DNA of 64,000 nucleotides from Mycobacterium florentinum (GTDB taxonomy: Bacteria > Actinomycetota > Actinomycetes > Mycobacteriales > Mycobacteriaceae). The notes under the pieces were generated by a model, which did no database searches, had not been told where the DNA came from, and was given only the letters and a program-made list of their open reading frames with translations. A program made the translations under genes and the position numbers. Shown piece by piece: positions 45,720 to 54,656 of the stretch; position 1 is the stretch's first letter, and each line of letters begins with the position of its first letter. The stretch spans positions 1,488,001-1,552,000 of the forward strand of contig NZ_AP022576.1 in NCBI RefSeq assembly GCF_010730355.1, in the 5' to 3' direction.

Positions 45720-46775
45720 TTACCTTAGCCGGGCCTGGCCCGACATCAGCAACGGCAGCAGGGCATCGCGGAAACCCGACAGCCGCAGGGATTCGCTGCG
45801 CCGCGCGTGACACAGCTCACCCAGACCGGTGATCGTCTGCGCCGCATCGGCGGTCAGGCACCGGACGTCGCGCACCGCAACATCCATCAGGTCTTGCGGC
45901 GCTACGCGTTGGCGGCTGGTCGACGTTCCGCCGACCTGCTGCCGCAGTCGCTGCGAGACATCGGGTTGCCGCAGCGCGGCCCACAGCGCCGAGGTGCCCA
46001 CACCATTGGGTTTGAGCGCCACGAATTCCGTACTCGCCACTGCCATTTCGGAAGGCAGTTGCACCACATTCCAGATGCGCGGAATCCGCGGGTTCATCTT
46101 GGCGAACAGCACGCACGGCTCGGATAGCACGAGCTTGCCGCTTTTCACGGATGCGCCCTCGACGCGCTGCGGTGTGGCGCCGTCGTCGAATGCCGGAAGA
46201 CTGAAATGCGCGACGACGTCGTCGAATTGCCGCGGACCGCGTGTCACCATGCAGCGTTGCGCCAGGATCGACAGCGGCACCCGGTCCGAAACCGGTTCGA
46301 CGAGAGCGAGCATCAGCCGCTCGGCGGCCTCGATCACGCGTTCGTTCGCGGCGACCTTGTCGTCGAAGGCGCCGAGCAGGGCGGCGATCCGCTGCCGCTG
46401 ACGGCCCGGGACCGTCGGCACCGAAACATCGCGCAGAATCGCCTGATTGAGCAGCGGCTGCCCCGATCCGGCCCGGTGATCGCCCAGCCGGCAGGTTTGC
46501 AGCGCGTAATACCAATAGCGGGTCTCCGCGGGCTCCTTGGCGCGGCACACCAGCGCGTTGTCGGTGACCCACACATCGGAATCGCAGTAACGCACGCTAC
46601 CGCAATAAGATCCGACGCGACCGAGGACGATCAGTGGGCCGCTCGCATTCGATTGTGCCGCATAACCGATCGCGCCGTTGGCACCGTACACGGGAAATCG
46701 CCCATCGGGCACCCGCGCCGGCGAGCCGCTTCCGGTGCGGAAGTCGAGATACTCGCCGAGCGTTGCCTTCAGCAC
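45720..46775 (-). CDS. hsdS: Type I restriction-modification specificity subunit HsdS
   Basis: A 351-residue specificity subunit with two target-recognition domains. TRD1 is about 1-110 ([29 protein letters not shown], then a WVTDNALV segment). The first conserved helix is about 115-160 ([24 protein letters not shown]). TRD2 is about 165-300, and a second helix follows with [17 protein letters not shown] at the end. It therefore looks full-length, unlike the truncated hsdS' (Rv2755c) of M. tuberculosis. The GTG start overlaps hsdM by 7 nt. No hsdR is in the window. Confidence 0.9.
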   Translation of the reverse strand: MLKATLGEYLDFRTGSGSPARVPDGRFPVYGANGAIGYAAQSNASGPLIVLGRVGSYCGSVRYCDSDVWVTDNALVCRAKEPAETRYWYYALQTCRLGDHRAGSGQPLLNQAILRDVSVPTVPGRQRQRIAALLGAFDDKVAANERVIEAAERLMLALVEPVSDRVPLSILAQRCMVTRGPRQFDDVVAHFSLPAFDDGATPQRVEGASVKSGKLVLSEPCVLFAKMNPRIPRIWNVVQLPSEMAVASTEFVALKPNGVGTSALWAALRQPDVSQRLRQQVGGTSTSRQRVAPQDLMDVAVRDVRCLTADAAQTITGLGELCHARRSESLRLSGFRDALLPLLMSGQARLR

Positions 46776-48160
46776 AGCCGACGCACCTGCTCTCGCACCA
46801 CCGTCTCCATTCGCGCCGACTCATCCAGCGCCGCCATAAGCTCCCGGGTCAGCCGCGCGATCTTCTCGTCGGCCGGCTCCGCATCCTCGCCCGGCGCCGG
46901 GGTACCAACATAGCGACCCGGTGTGAGTAGATAACCCGCGGCGGTGATCTCGTCGAGCGACACGGACCTGCAGAATCCCGGAATATCCTGGTAGCCAATG
47001 CCCTTCGCGATGGCCGACTCCGACCCGCACCAACCGTGATAGGTGTCGCCGATGCGGACGACGTCCTCGTCGCTGAGTACGCGTTCGGCGCGATCGACGA
47101 GATGGCCGAGGCCGCGGGCGTCGACGAACAGGACCTGCCCGGACCGATCGCCTTTGTCGGTCGCGAAGAACCACAGGCACACGGGTATTCCGGTGCTGCG
47201 GAACAACTGCGCGGGCAGCGCGACCATGCAGGACACCAGGTCCGCGTCGACGATCCGCGCGCGAATGTCGGCCTCCCCGAGTGTGTTCGACGACATCGAG
47301 CCGTTGGCCATCACCACGCCCGCCTTGCCGCCCGGTGCCAGCTTCGCCAGGATGTGCTGTATCCAGGCGTAGTTGGCGTTGCCGGCGGCGGGCACACCGA
47401 AGCGCCACCGCGGGTCGTGTTCATCGCGGGCCCAATCCTTGATGTTGAACGGCGGATTGGCCATCACGTAATCCATCGCAACGCCGGCGTGCAGGTCGTC
47501 GACGAACGTGTCGCCCCGGGCCAGGCCCGCGTTGTCGATCCCGTGGATGGCGAGGTTCAGCTTCGCCATTCGCCAGGTCTGTTCGACGCCCTCCTGACCG
47601 TAGATGCGGACATCCTTCGGGTCGCCATCGTGGGCGGCGATGAAATTCTCGGTCTGCACGAACATCCCGCCCGAGCCGCAGCACGGGTCGTACACCCGTC
47701 CGCCCGCCGGTTCCAGAACCTCCACGATCAATCGCACGATGCTCGGCGGTGTGAAGAACTCCCCGCCCCGTTTCCCTTCCGCGCGAGCGAAATTGCCGAG
47801 GAAGTACTCGTAGACCTGGCCCATCAGGTCGCGGGGGCGCTCTTGCGGGCGCAATGTCACGCCGTCGAGCAGGTGCACCAGTTCACCGAGCCGGCGCTGG
47901 TCGAGGTTTTCGTAGATCAGCGGCAGCGTTCCGGCCAAGGCCGGGTTCGCGGCCATCACGGCGTCCATCGCCTCGTTTACGAGCCGACCGATGTTGGCGG
48001 TTTTTGCGTTGTCCGCCAACATGTTCCAGCGCGACGCGGAGGCGTAGTTGAGGAACACCAGCCCGAGGATCACCTCCTTGTACTGACTCGCGGACTCCGA
48101 ACCGCGTAGTTTCTCGGCCGCCTTCCACAGCGTGGCCTTGAGTTCCTTGTCGGTCGCCAT
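46769..48160 (-). CDS. hsdM: Type I N6-adenine DNA methyltransferase HsdM
   Basis: A 463-residue N6-adenine methyltransferase. The N-terminal HsdM domain (about 5-120) is followed by GGEFFTPPSIVRLIVEVL. SAM motif I is DPCCGSGGMFVQ (about 160-171) and catalytic motif IV is NPPF (about 227-230). The ATG at 48160 overlaps the stop of the ycaQ-like gene by one base (TGATG). It pairs with hsdS (7-nt overlap). M. tuberculosis HsdM is active in methylation without a cognate nuclease; the same is likely here. Confidence 0.94.
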   Translation of the reverse strand: MATDKELKATLWKAAEKLRGSESASQYKEVILGLVFLNYASASRWNMLADNAKTANIGRLVNEAMDAVMAANPALAGTLPLIYENLDQRRLGELVHLLDGVTLRPQERPRDLMGQVYEYFLGNFARAEGKRGGEFFTPPSIVRLIVEVLEPAGGRVYDPCCGSGGMFVQTENFIAAHDGDPKDVRIYGQEGVEQTWRMAKLNLAIHGIDNAGLARGDTFVDDLHAGVAMDYVMANPPFNIKDWARDEHDPRWRFGVPAAGNANYAWIQHILAKLAPGGKAGVVMANGSMSSNTLGEADIRARIVDADLVSCMVALPAQLFRSTGIPVCLWFFATDKGDRSGQVLFVDARGLGHLVDRAERVLSDEDVVRIGDTYHGWCGSESAIAKGIGYQDIPGFCRSVSLDEITAAGYLLTPGRYVGTPAPGEDAEPADEKIARLTRELMAALDESARMETVVREQVRRLC

Positions 48161-49395
48161 CAGCTGACCCGCTTGGCGGCGGTGCGCAACTCGGCGGCCA
48201 GATCGCCGCGGCCCGAAACGGTAAATCCGCCCAGCCCAAGCCAGGACGCCATCGACTCCAGCTCGCCGGCCAGCGCGGCGGCCACCCGGGAGCGCGGCAC
48301 TCGGTCGTCCTCGCCGGCCTCGCCGAACGCGCCCACCACCCGCAGCGTGCCGGCGGTGCGGTCGGCCTTGAGGTCGACCCGGGCCATCAGCTGACCGTCC
48401 ACCAGCAGCGGCCACACGTAATAGCCGTACCGGCGCTTGGCGGCCGGGGTGTAGATCTCGATGCGGTAGTGGAAATTGAACAGCCGCTCGACCCGGGGCC
48501 GGAAGAAGATCAACGGGTCGAACGGACACAGCAGCGCGGTGCCGCGATCCACGCGCGGCACCGTTCGGCCGGCGCGCAGATACGCGGGCGCGGGCCAGCC
48601 GTCGACCTGGACCCGCTCGATCTCGCCGGCGGCGACCAGCTCGGCGATGGCGGGTTTGACCTGCTGCGCGGTCAGCCGGAAGTAGTCGCGGATGTCGGCC
48701 TCGGTGGCCACACCCAGGGCGGTGGCCGCGCGCAGACTGAGCTCGCGGATGGCGTCGGCGTCGTCGACCTCGCGGGCCAGCACATCGGCCGGTAGCACCC
48801 GTTCCACCAGGTCGTAGTGGCGGGCGAACCCGACCCGGGTGGCGGTGGTGAGCACCCCGGAGGCGAACAGCGCCTCCGCGACCCACTTGGTGTCGCTGCG
48901 ACTGCCCCACCAGCTCCCCCTGGGTCCGGGCGTTTCGGCCTCGAGATGGGCCTCGATCTGTCCGGCGGTGCTGGGCCCGAGTTCGCCGACGGCGTCGACG
49001 ATCTTGTCGGCGAGCTGCGGATTGGCCTTGACGATGTGGGTGCCCCATCGGCCGTGCCGGTAACCGCGCATCCGCCAGCGCAACAGCGGCCAGTCGTCGA
49101 CGGCCATCAACGCGGCCTCGTGCGCCCAGTACTCGGCCAGCAGCCGCGACGAACGGGGTCCCCAGGCGGCCCGGTCCAGCACGTCGCGGTCGTAGGGGCC
49201 GAGCCGGCTGAACACCGGCGCGTAGTGGGCACGCACCGCAACGGAAACTGAATCCAGTTGCAGCACTTGAATTCTCGAGATCAGGCGGCGCAGGTGTGCG
49301 CGGGTGATCTCGCCGCCGGGTCGCGGCTCGGTAAACCCTTGGGCCGCAACGGCTATCCGCCGGGCCTGTGCGGCGGTCAGCCGCCTGATCGACAC
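48160..49395 (-). CDS. YcaQ/AlkZ-type winged-helix protein (HTH_42 family)
   Basis: A 411-residue protein of the HTH_42 superfamily, which includes the crosslink-repair glycosylases YcaQ/AlkZ. Start SIRRLTAAQARRIAVAAQGF and LQLDSVSVAVRAHY (about 44-57) are hallmarks. The A/G-E-Y-W-A-H-E-A segment (about 90-97) and the central winged-helix repeats are visible. The catalytic QxQ/QxD pair appears as QLDSV. The start is GTG. It is coupled to hsdM by a one-base overlap, linking a DNA-repair-type protein with a DNA methyltransferase. Confidence 0.8.
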   Translation of the reverse strand: MSIRRLTAAQARRIAVAAQGFTEPRPGGEITRAHLRRLISRIQVLQLDSVSVAVRAHYAPVFSRLGPYDRDVLDRAAWGPRSSRLLAEYWAHEAALMAVDDWPLLRWRMRGYRHGRWGTHIVKANPQLADKIVDAVGELGPSTAGQIEAHLEAETPGPRGSWWGSRSDTKWVAEALFASGVLTTATRVGFARHYDLVERVLPADVLAREVDDADAIRELSLRAATALGVATEADIRDYFRLTAQQVKPAIAELVAAGEIERVQVDGWPAPAYLRAGRTVPRVDRGTALLCPFDPLIFFRPRVERLFNFHYRIEIYTPAAKRRYGYYVWPLLVDGQLMARVDLKADRTAGTLRVVGAFGEAGEDDRVPRSRVAAALAGELESMASWLGLGGFTVSGRGDLAAELRTAAKRVS

Positions 49396-49436
49396 GCGCC
49401 GAGAATACCGGTCAACCGGCCGCTCTCAGCGCAGGC

Positions 49437-50144
49437 TCACCCCGCGCCGACCTTCTCGTCCTCCGGCACCGCGGCGCCGGCCTGCGCCGGATTCCCTTGA
49501 TCGCGGTACGCCGACTCGAGCGCGGCCGGAACCGTTTCCAGGTCGCGGTAGACGCCCATCAGTTGTTCCAGCACCTTGATGCGTTGCTCGCTCGCGGCGT
49601 CCACCGCGCGGCGGGCCTCTTTTCGATCCCGGTCGATGCGCTCCTTGGCGTCAGCGAGCAGCTGCTCACGCGCCCGCTGGGCGTCGTCGCGCATGCCGGC
49701 CAATTCGGCTTCGAGCGTTTCCTTGGTTTCGCGGTATTCGGCTTCCATCGCCTTTTGCTGCGCGGCCATGTCCGCCAGCACCTCGTGGTGCTGGCGTTGC
49801 TCGGCCTCGATCTCGGCTTCGGCCGCGGTGATCAGCGCCGCCGCCTCGGCCCGTGCCTCGGCCTGCATCTCGGAAATCTCGTCGACGGTGCGCGCCAACA
49901 TCTTTGCCATCCGTTGTTGCATCGCGTGCGGCGCGGGTGAGGTGTCGGTGACCAGGGCGACCTCCTTTCGCAGCGCGGCCGCTTCCTCACCGGAGTCCTT
50001 CAGCCGGGCCCTCAGGCTCTCGACGTCGTTGAGCAGCAGATTCTGCTTGGTGGTCAACATCTCGATGTGCGCATCGACCGCGGCCGAGTCGTAGCCGATG
50101 AACTTGCGGGTGAATGCCGTCGCCGGTTCGGTGATCACTGCCAA
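49437..50144 (-). CDS. DivIVA-like coiled-coil protein
   Basis: A 235-residue protein starting with a DivIVA-like segment (AFTRKFIGYDSAAVDAHIEMLTTKQNLLLND, about 10-40). It continues as an almost uninterrupted coiled coil to about residue 215, rich in Ala, Glu, Gln and Arg. The end is a short polar tail. It resembles small polar-growth scaffold proteins related to Wag31, but the membrane-binding N-terminus of true DivIVA is not clear. Function unknown. It lies between dfrA (108-nt gap) and the ycaQ-like gene (41-nt gap). Confidence 0.7.
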   Translation of the reverse strand: MAVITEPATAFTRKFIGYDSAAVDAHIEMLTTKQNLLLNDVESLRARLKDSGEEAAALRKEVALVTDTSPAPHAMQQRMAKMLARTVDEISEMQAEARAEAAALITAAEAEIEAEQRQHHEVLADMAAQQKAMEAEYRETKETLEAELAGMRDDAQRAREQLLADAKERIDRDRKEARRAVDAASEQRIKVLEQLMGVYRDLETVPAALESAYRDQGNPAQAGAAVPEDEKVGAG

Positions 50145-50252
50145 TTTCCCCTCCCTGGAAATGCCGTAAACCGCATTGCGCCGACCCCACCGACCCCGTC
50201 GAGTATGTCAGGGGCGGGCCACTGGCGCAGGCGCGCCGCCGAAGGCGAACGC

Positions 50253-50738
50253 TCAGAGTCGACGATAGCTGCGAAACCGGTACCGCAGCCCGGAGCGGCT
50301 GACCTGCCACTCCCCCGTCTCGCCAAGCCAAGTCTCGTCGAGCACCGGGGCCAGCGCGTCCTCGCCGTCGGGCACCAGGTCGATCTCGATCTCGGTGACC
50401 TCGCATCGGGTGGCCTGGGGCAGCGCGAGCTGGTAGATCTGGGCGCCGCCGATCACCCACGCTTCGGGGTCGGTCAGCGCGGTGTCGATGGAGCTGACCA
50501 CTTCGGCTCCGTCAGCGATGAAGTCGGCCCGGCGGGACAGGACGATGTTTCTGCGGCCGGGCAGCGGCCGCACCCTGGCCGGCAACGAGTCCCAGGTCCG
50601 CCGGCCCATGACCACGGTGTGGCCCACCGTCACCTGCTTGAAGCGGGCCAGGTCCTCGGGCACGTGCCAGGGAATGTCGCCATTGCGGCCGATGACACCG
50701 GATGTGGACTGAGCCCACACCAAGCCGATGCATGTCAT
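50253..50738 (-). CDS. dfrA: Dihydrofolate reductase
   Basis: A 161-residue reductase regenerating tetrahydrofolate for ThyA. Conserved residues include [25 protein letters not shown], with Asp at the active site (about 29). [12 protein letters not shown] and NIVLSR bind NADPH, and [14 protein letters not shown] follows. The ATG at 50738 overlaps the thyA stop by 4 nt (ATGA), so synthesis is coupled to ThyA. An extended frame to 51131 lies inside thyA and is not real. Confidence 0.96.
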   Translation of the reverse strand: MTCIGLVWAQSTSGVIGRNGDIPWHVPEDLARFKQVTVGHTVVMGRRTWDSLPARVRPLPGRRNIVLSRRADFIADGAEVVSSIDTALTDPEAWVIGGAQIYQLALPQATRCEVTEIEIDLVPDGEDALAPVLDETWLGETGEWQVSRSGLRYRFRSYRRL

Positions 50739-51535
50739 ACAGCGACGGGAGCTTTGATCGCCGGGTGCGGATCGTAGTTCTTCACGACGACGTCTTCGTA
50801 GGTGTAGTCGAAGATCGAATCCCGCTGTGCCAAAAGGAGTTCCGGGTACGGCCGTGGGTCGCGACCGAGCTGGGTCCGCACCTGTTCGACGTGGTTGTCG
50901 TAGATGTGGCAGTCGCCGCCGGTCCAGACGAACTCGCCGACACCGAGACCGGCCTGGGCCGCCATCATGTGGGTGAGCAGCGCATAGCTGGCGATGTTGA
51001 ACGGAACGCCCAGGAACAGGTCCGCGCTGCGCTGGTAGAGCTGGCAGCTCAGCCGCCCGTCGGCCACGTAGAACTGGAAGAACGCATGACATGGCGGCAA
51101 CGCCATCTGCGGGATTTCGCCGACGTTCCACGCCGAGACGATGTTGCGCCGGGAGTTCGGGTCACTGCGCAGCAATTCCAGTGCGGCGCTGATCTGGTCG
51201 ATGTGCTCACCCGAGGGGGTCGGCCAGGATCGCCACTGCACGCCGTAGATGGGTCCGAGATCACCTGTGTCGCTAGCCCATTCGTCCCATATCGTGACGC
51301 CGTGCTCCTGTAGCCAGCTCACGTTGGAGTCACCGCGCAGGAACCACAGCAGCTCGTAGACCACCGATTTGAGGTGGACCTTCTTGGTGGTCAGCAGCGG
51401 GAAGCCGGCCGACAGGTCGTAGCGCAACTGCCGGCCGAACAGGCTGCGGGTTCCGGTGCCGGTGCGGTCCGATTTCGCCGAACCCGTCTCGAGCACCAGG
51501 CGCAGTAAGTCCTCGTAGGGCGTGGGGATCGGCAC
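50735..51535 (-). CDS. thyA: Thymidylate synthase ThyA
   Basis: A 266-residue thymidylate synthase making dTMP and dihydrofolate from dUMP and methylene-THF. The nucleophile is Cys149 ([13 protein letters not shown]); DRTGTGT (23-29) binds phosphate and [17 protein letters not shown] closes the site. It leads dfrA by a 4-nt overlap. ThyX is encoded 5 kb downstream on the same strand, so the cell carries both routes to dTMP. Confidence 0.97.
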   Translation of the reverse strand: MPIPTPYEDLLRLVLETGSAKSDRTGTGTRSLFGRQLRYDLSAGFPLLTTKKVHLKSVVYELLWFLRGDSNVSWLQEHGVTIWDEWASDTGDLGPIYGVQWRSWPTPSGEHIDQISAALELLRSDPNSRRNIVSAWNVGEIPQMALPPCHAFFQFYVADGRLSCQLYQRSADLFLGVPFNIASYALLTHMMAAQAGLGVGEFVWTGGDCHIYDNHVEQVRTQLGRDPRPYPELLLAQRDSIFDYTYEDVVVKNYDPHPAIKAPVAV

Positions 51536-51577
51536 GCGGAAAGCTTACGTCCAGATCCCAGGAGTAGAACGGGTGCC

Positions 51578-52327
51578 ATGCCGAATATCACCGACACCAT
51601 CACCACCGCCGACGGGACCTGCACCGTCCATCTGTTCACCCCCGACGGTCCGGACACCCAAGCCCTGCATCCCGCCGTGATCATGTACCCCGACGCCGGC
51701 GGCGTGCGCGACACGTTCCAGCAAATGGCGGCCAAACTCGCCGGATTCGGTTACGCGGTGCTACTGCCGGATGTGTACTACCGCAACGCCGGCTGGGCGC
51801 CGTTCGACATGGCCAGCGTGTTCGGCGACGAGCAGGAACGCAAGCGGCTGTTTTCGATGATCGGCAGCCTGACGCCGGACAAAATCACCGGCGATGCCCG
51901 CGCCTTCTTCGACTACCTGGCGGCACGCCCCGAGGTTTTCGGTGAACGCTTCGGCGTGTGCGGCTACTGCATGGGCGGGCGCATATCGGTGATGGTGGCC
52001 GGCCGGGTTCCCGACCGGGTCGGGGCCGCGGCGTCGTTCCACGGCGGCGGGCTGGTATCCGACACCGCGGACAGCCCGCACCTGCTCGCCGATCGGATGA
52101 CCGCCACGGTCTACGTCGGCGGCGCCGAGAACGACGCGTCGTTCACCACCGACCACGCCGAACAGCTCGACAAGGCCCTGACGGCGGCCGGCGTGCGGCA
52201 CACCATCGAGTGGTACGCCGCCGCCCACGGCTTCGCGGTCCCCGACAACGCGCCCTACGATGCGGCCGCGGCGCAGCGCCATTGGGAGGCGATGACGGAG
52301 CTGTTCGGTTCGGCGCTGGCGCGCTAG
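51578..52327 (+). CDS. Dienelactone-hydrolase family protein (Rv2765-like)
   Basis: A 249-residue alpha/beta-hydrolase of the dienelactone hydrolase family. The nucleophile is Cys131 in GVCGYCMGG; Asp near 187 (AENDASF) and His near 220 (AAHGFAVPD) complete the triad. The substrate is unknown. Its TAG overlaps the CTA of the convergent glycosyltransferase stop by 4 nt. Divergent from thyA with a 42-nt gap. Confidence 0.88.
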   Translation: MPNITDTITTADGTCTVHLFTPDGPDTQALHPAVIMYPDAGGVRDTFQQMAAKLAGFGYAVLLPDVYYRNAGWAPFDMASVFGDEQERKRLFSMIGSLTPDKITGDARAFFDYLAARPEVFGERFGVCGYCMGGRISVMVAGRVPDRVGAAASFHGGGLVSDTADSPHLLADRMTATVYVGGAENDASFTTDHAEQLDKALTAAGVRHTIEWYAAAHGFAVPDNAPYDAAAAQRHWEAMTELFGSALAR

Positions 52328-53553
52328 GGCGTTGCGCGGCTCACCGCGTCGAGCAACAACTTCGCGGCCATCGCCGCGCCGTCGGTGCGGGTCTGCGCCG
52401 CCACCGCCTTCGCCCGGGTGCGGGTGTCGTCGGCCAGCGTCACCTCGAGCGCGGCCGGTAGCGAGCCCGGGGGCGGGGTCGGGCCGTCGCACGCGGTACC
52501 GATGCCCAGCTCGGCCACCCGGCAGGCCCAGTACACCTGGTCGGCCCCTTGCGGCACGACGAGCTGGGGCACGCCGGCTTGAGCCGCCGTCGTCGTCGTG
52601 CCCGCGCCGCCGTGGTGCACGACGGCGGCCACCCGCCCGAACAGCGCCTGCTGGTTGACCTCCCCGACGCCCATGCAGTCGTCGTGGTCATCGCCGGGGA
52701 CCAGGTCGGCCCAGCCGCGGGACAGCAGCACGCGCCGGCCCTGGGCGCGGATGGCCTCGATCGCCATCGGCACGGCGTCCTTGGAACCCCACAGCGGCAT
52801 GCTGCCGAAGCCCACGTAAACCGGCGGCGTGCCGGCGTCCAGGAACTCCTCCAGCTCGGCCGAGAGCGGGCGGTCGTCGTGCAGCACCCAGGCGCCGGTC
52901 TGCACGACGGACAGGTCCCGCAGCGGCTGCCAGGGGCCCAGCGTCGGGTCCGCCGCCAGCCAGGGGTGGTCGGTGTAGGCGTAGCCGCGCACGTCGCTCA
53001 CCGGGGGCAGACCGATCGCCGCCCGGTGGCCGTTGAGCGCCGGGCCGAACAACGCATTGGCGTTGCGGGCGTTGTGGTTCCACATCACCCGGTTGTCCAG
53101 CTCGCTCGTCCCCATCCCCCGGCCGACGTACTCCGGCGGCGGGTGATACGGCGACGGCAGGTGGGTGGGGTGGTAGCTCGCGTATGCGTAGTGGATGCCG
53201 AGCTTGTCGGCCACCGACCGTGCGCCCGCCGCCGTCCACACCAGGGCGGTCGACACGAGCGCGTCGCAGCCCTGGGCCGCGGCGGCGACGGTGTCGAACT
53301 GCGCGTCGAGCAGCCCGAGTACGTGTGCGCGCACGTCCTCCTCCGACGCCTGCGCCGCCCCGGTCGTCACCTCGCGCACCGACGGACCGAATCCCACCAG
53401 CGGAATCCCGAAATCGGCTGCCCGCTCGGCGAATTCGTCATCGGGCGGCGCGCACACCACCACCTCGGCGCCGAGCATCTGCAGCTGCACCCCGACTCCC
53501 AGCAGTGGTTCGACGCCGCCGCGCGTGTCGTAGGTCGACAACAAGACCCGCAT
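52324..53553 (-). CDS. UDP-glycosyltransferase, lipid-type GT1
   Basis: A 409-residue GT-B glycosyltransferase resembling mycobacterial glycopeptidolipid and sterol glycosyltransferases (Gtf/Rv1524 type). The N-terminal domain starts MRVLLSTYDTRGGVEPLLGV. The donor-binding signature is VVHHGGAGTTTTAAQAGVPQLVVPQGADQVYWACRV (about 312-347). YVGFGSMPLWGS lies at about 245. Acceptor unknown. It follows the two acyl-CoA dehydrogenase genes by 5 nt, so it is probably the last gene of a fabG5-fadE-fadE-GT operon, pointing to a lipid acceptor. Confidence 0.86.
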   Translation of the reverse strand: MRVLLSTYDTRGGVEPLLGVGVQLQMLGAEVVVCAPPDDEFAERAADFGIPLVGFGPSVREVTTGAAQASEEDVRAHVLGLLDAQFDTVAAAAQGCDALVSTALVWTAAGARSVADKLGIHYAYASYHPTHLPSPYHPPPEYVGRGMGTSELDNRVMWNHNARNANALFGPALNGHRAAIGLPPVSDVRGYAYTDHPWLAADPTLGPWQPLRDLSVVQTGAWVLHDDRPLSAELEEFLDAGTPPVYVGFGSMPLWGSKDAVPMAIEAIRAQGRRVLLSRGWADLVPGDDHDDCMGVGEVNQQALFGRVAAVVHHGGAGTTTTAAQAGVPQLVVPQGADQVYWACRVAELGIGTACDGPTPPPGSLPAALEVTLADDTRTRAKAVAAQTRTDGAAMAAKLLLDAVSRATP

Positions 53554-53558
53554 GGCGC

Positions 53559-54656
53559 TCAGCCGGCCGGCAAGTCGACCAGACCGGCCAGCCGGGTCCG
53601 ATGACGGTAGGCGGTGCCGAACGCCAACTGATCACTCTTGGCTCGCTTGAGGTACAGGTGAGCCGGATACTCCCAGGTCATGCCGATGCCGCCGTGCAGC
53701 TGCACACACTCCTCCGCGGCGTGCACCGCGATGCCGCTGCAATACGCCTGCGCGATGGCCGCGGCGATGCCGGCGTCCGGGTCTTCCCGAGCGCACGTGT
53801 CCGCGGCGTGGCGCGCCGCCGCCGTCGCCGAACCGACCTCGAACCACAGATCCGCCAACCGGTGCTTGATCGCCTGATAGGACCCGATCGCGCGGCCGAA
53901 CTGCTTGCGCTGCTTGACATAGGCCAGCGTGGTCTCGAAACACCACTGCGCCAACCCGAGCTGTTCGGATGCCAGCAGTGCCGCGCCGGTCTCCAGCGCG
54001 GCCGCCACTGACGTGTCCGCCGGTCCGACCGGGGTCGACGTTGCGGCCGAAAACTGGACATTGGCAAGCGGTCTCGTCATGTCCAGGGCCAGCAGCGGCG
54101 ACACCTCGACCCCGGCCGCGCTACGCGAGACGGTGTGCAACTCGAGGCCGTCGGCCCCCGCGACCGGCACCACCAACACGTCGGCCTCGGCGGCGCCGGC
54201 GACGCTGGTGACCGACCCGGTCAGGCCGTCGGCGCCGCTGCTCACCCCCGCGATCGGATCGCCGGGCGCGGTGGACAGCGGCACCACCAGCGCCGCCGTC
54301 AGCTCGCCTTGGGCCAGCGCGGAAAGGGTTTCGGTCTCGCCGGCCCGCAGCAGCGCGACCGTGGCCAGCACCGCACTGGACAGAAACGGCACCGGCGCGA
54401 CCGCGCGACCGATCTCCTCCATCACGACTGCGGCCTCGCGGGCACTCGCGCCGGCACCGCCAAGCGATTCCGGCACCAGCAGTCCGGCCACTCCCAGCTC
54501 ACCGGCCAGGCGCCGCCAGACCTTGGAAAAGTCCTGCGGCGCTGGGTCGTAGGCCCGGCTTACTACCTCGGGTGCGCACTGGTCGGCGAATAACTGGCGC
54601 ACGCTGCTGCGCAACGCCTCTTCGGTGTCGGAGTAGAGCAGGTCCCCGATGCTCAT
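53559..54656 (-). CDS. Acyl-CoA dehydrogenase, small divergent subunit type
   Basis: A 365-residue acyl-CoA dehydrogenase-fold protein. The N-terminal helical domain (EEALRSSVRQLFADQ) and an FGRAIGSYQAIKHRLADL helix (about 245-262) are clear. ECVQLHGGIGMTWEYPAHLYLKRAKSD lies near the end. The middle FAD-binding motif is degenerate. The next gene encodes a canonical partner with 4-nt overlap, as in heterotetrameric actinobacterial acyl-CoA dehydrogenases acting on steroid or branched side chains; heteromer formation is inference. Confidence 0.85.
   Translation of the reverse strand: MSIGDLLYSDTEEALRSSVRQLFADQCAPEVVSRAYDPAPQDFSKVWRRLAGELGVAGLLVPESLGGAGASAREAAVVMEEIGRAVAPVPFLSSAVLATVALLRAGETETLSALAQGELTAALVVPLSTAPGDPIAGVSSGADGLTGSVTSVAGAAEADVLVVPVAGADGLELHTVSRSAAGVEVSPLLALDMTRPLANVQFSAATSTPVGPADTSVAAALETGAALLASEQLGLAQWCFETTLAYVKQRKQFGRAIGSYQAIKHRLADLWFEVGSATAAARHAADTCAREDPDAGIAAAIAQAYCSGIAVHAAEECVQLHGGIGMTWEYPAHLYLKRAKSDQLAFGTAYRHRTRLAGLVDLPAG

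Noticed and set aside
48161..49048. N-terminal extension of hsdM to 759 residues
   Set aside because: The extension runs through the ycaQ-like gene out of frame; HsdM homology begins at MATDKEL (48160), which overlaps the upstream stop by one base as expected for an operon.
45720..49395. Complete type I restriction system
   Set aside because: Only hsdM and hsdS are present; no helicase/nuclease (HsdR) frame is found in the window.
50739..51131. N-terminal extension of dfrA
   Set aside because: It lies inside thyA in a different frame; DHFR homology starts at 50738 with an ATGA overlap.
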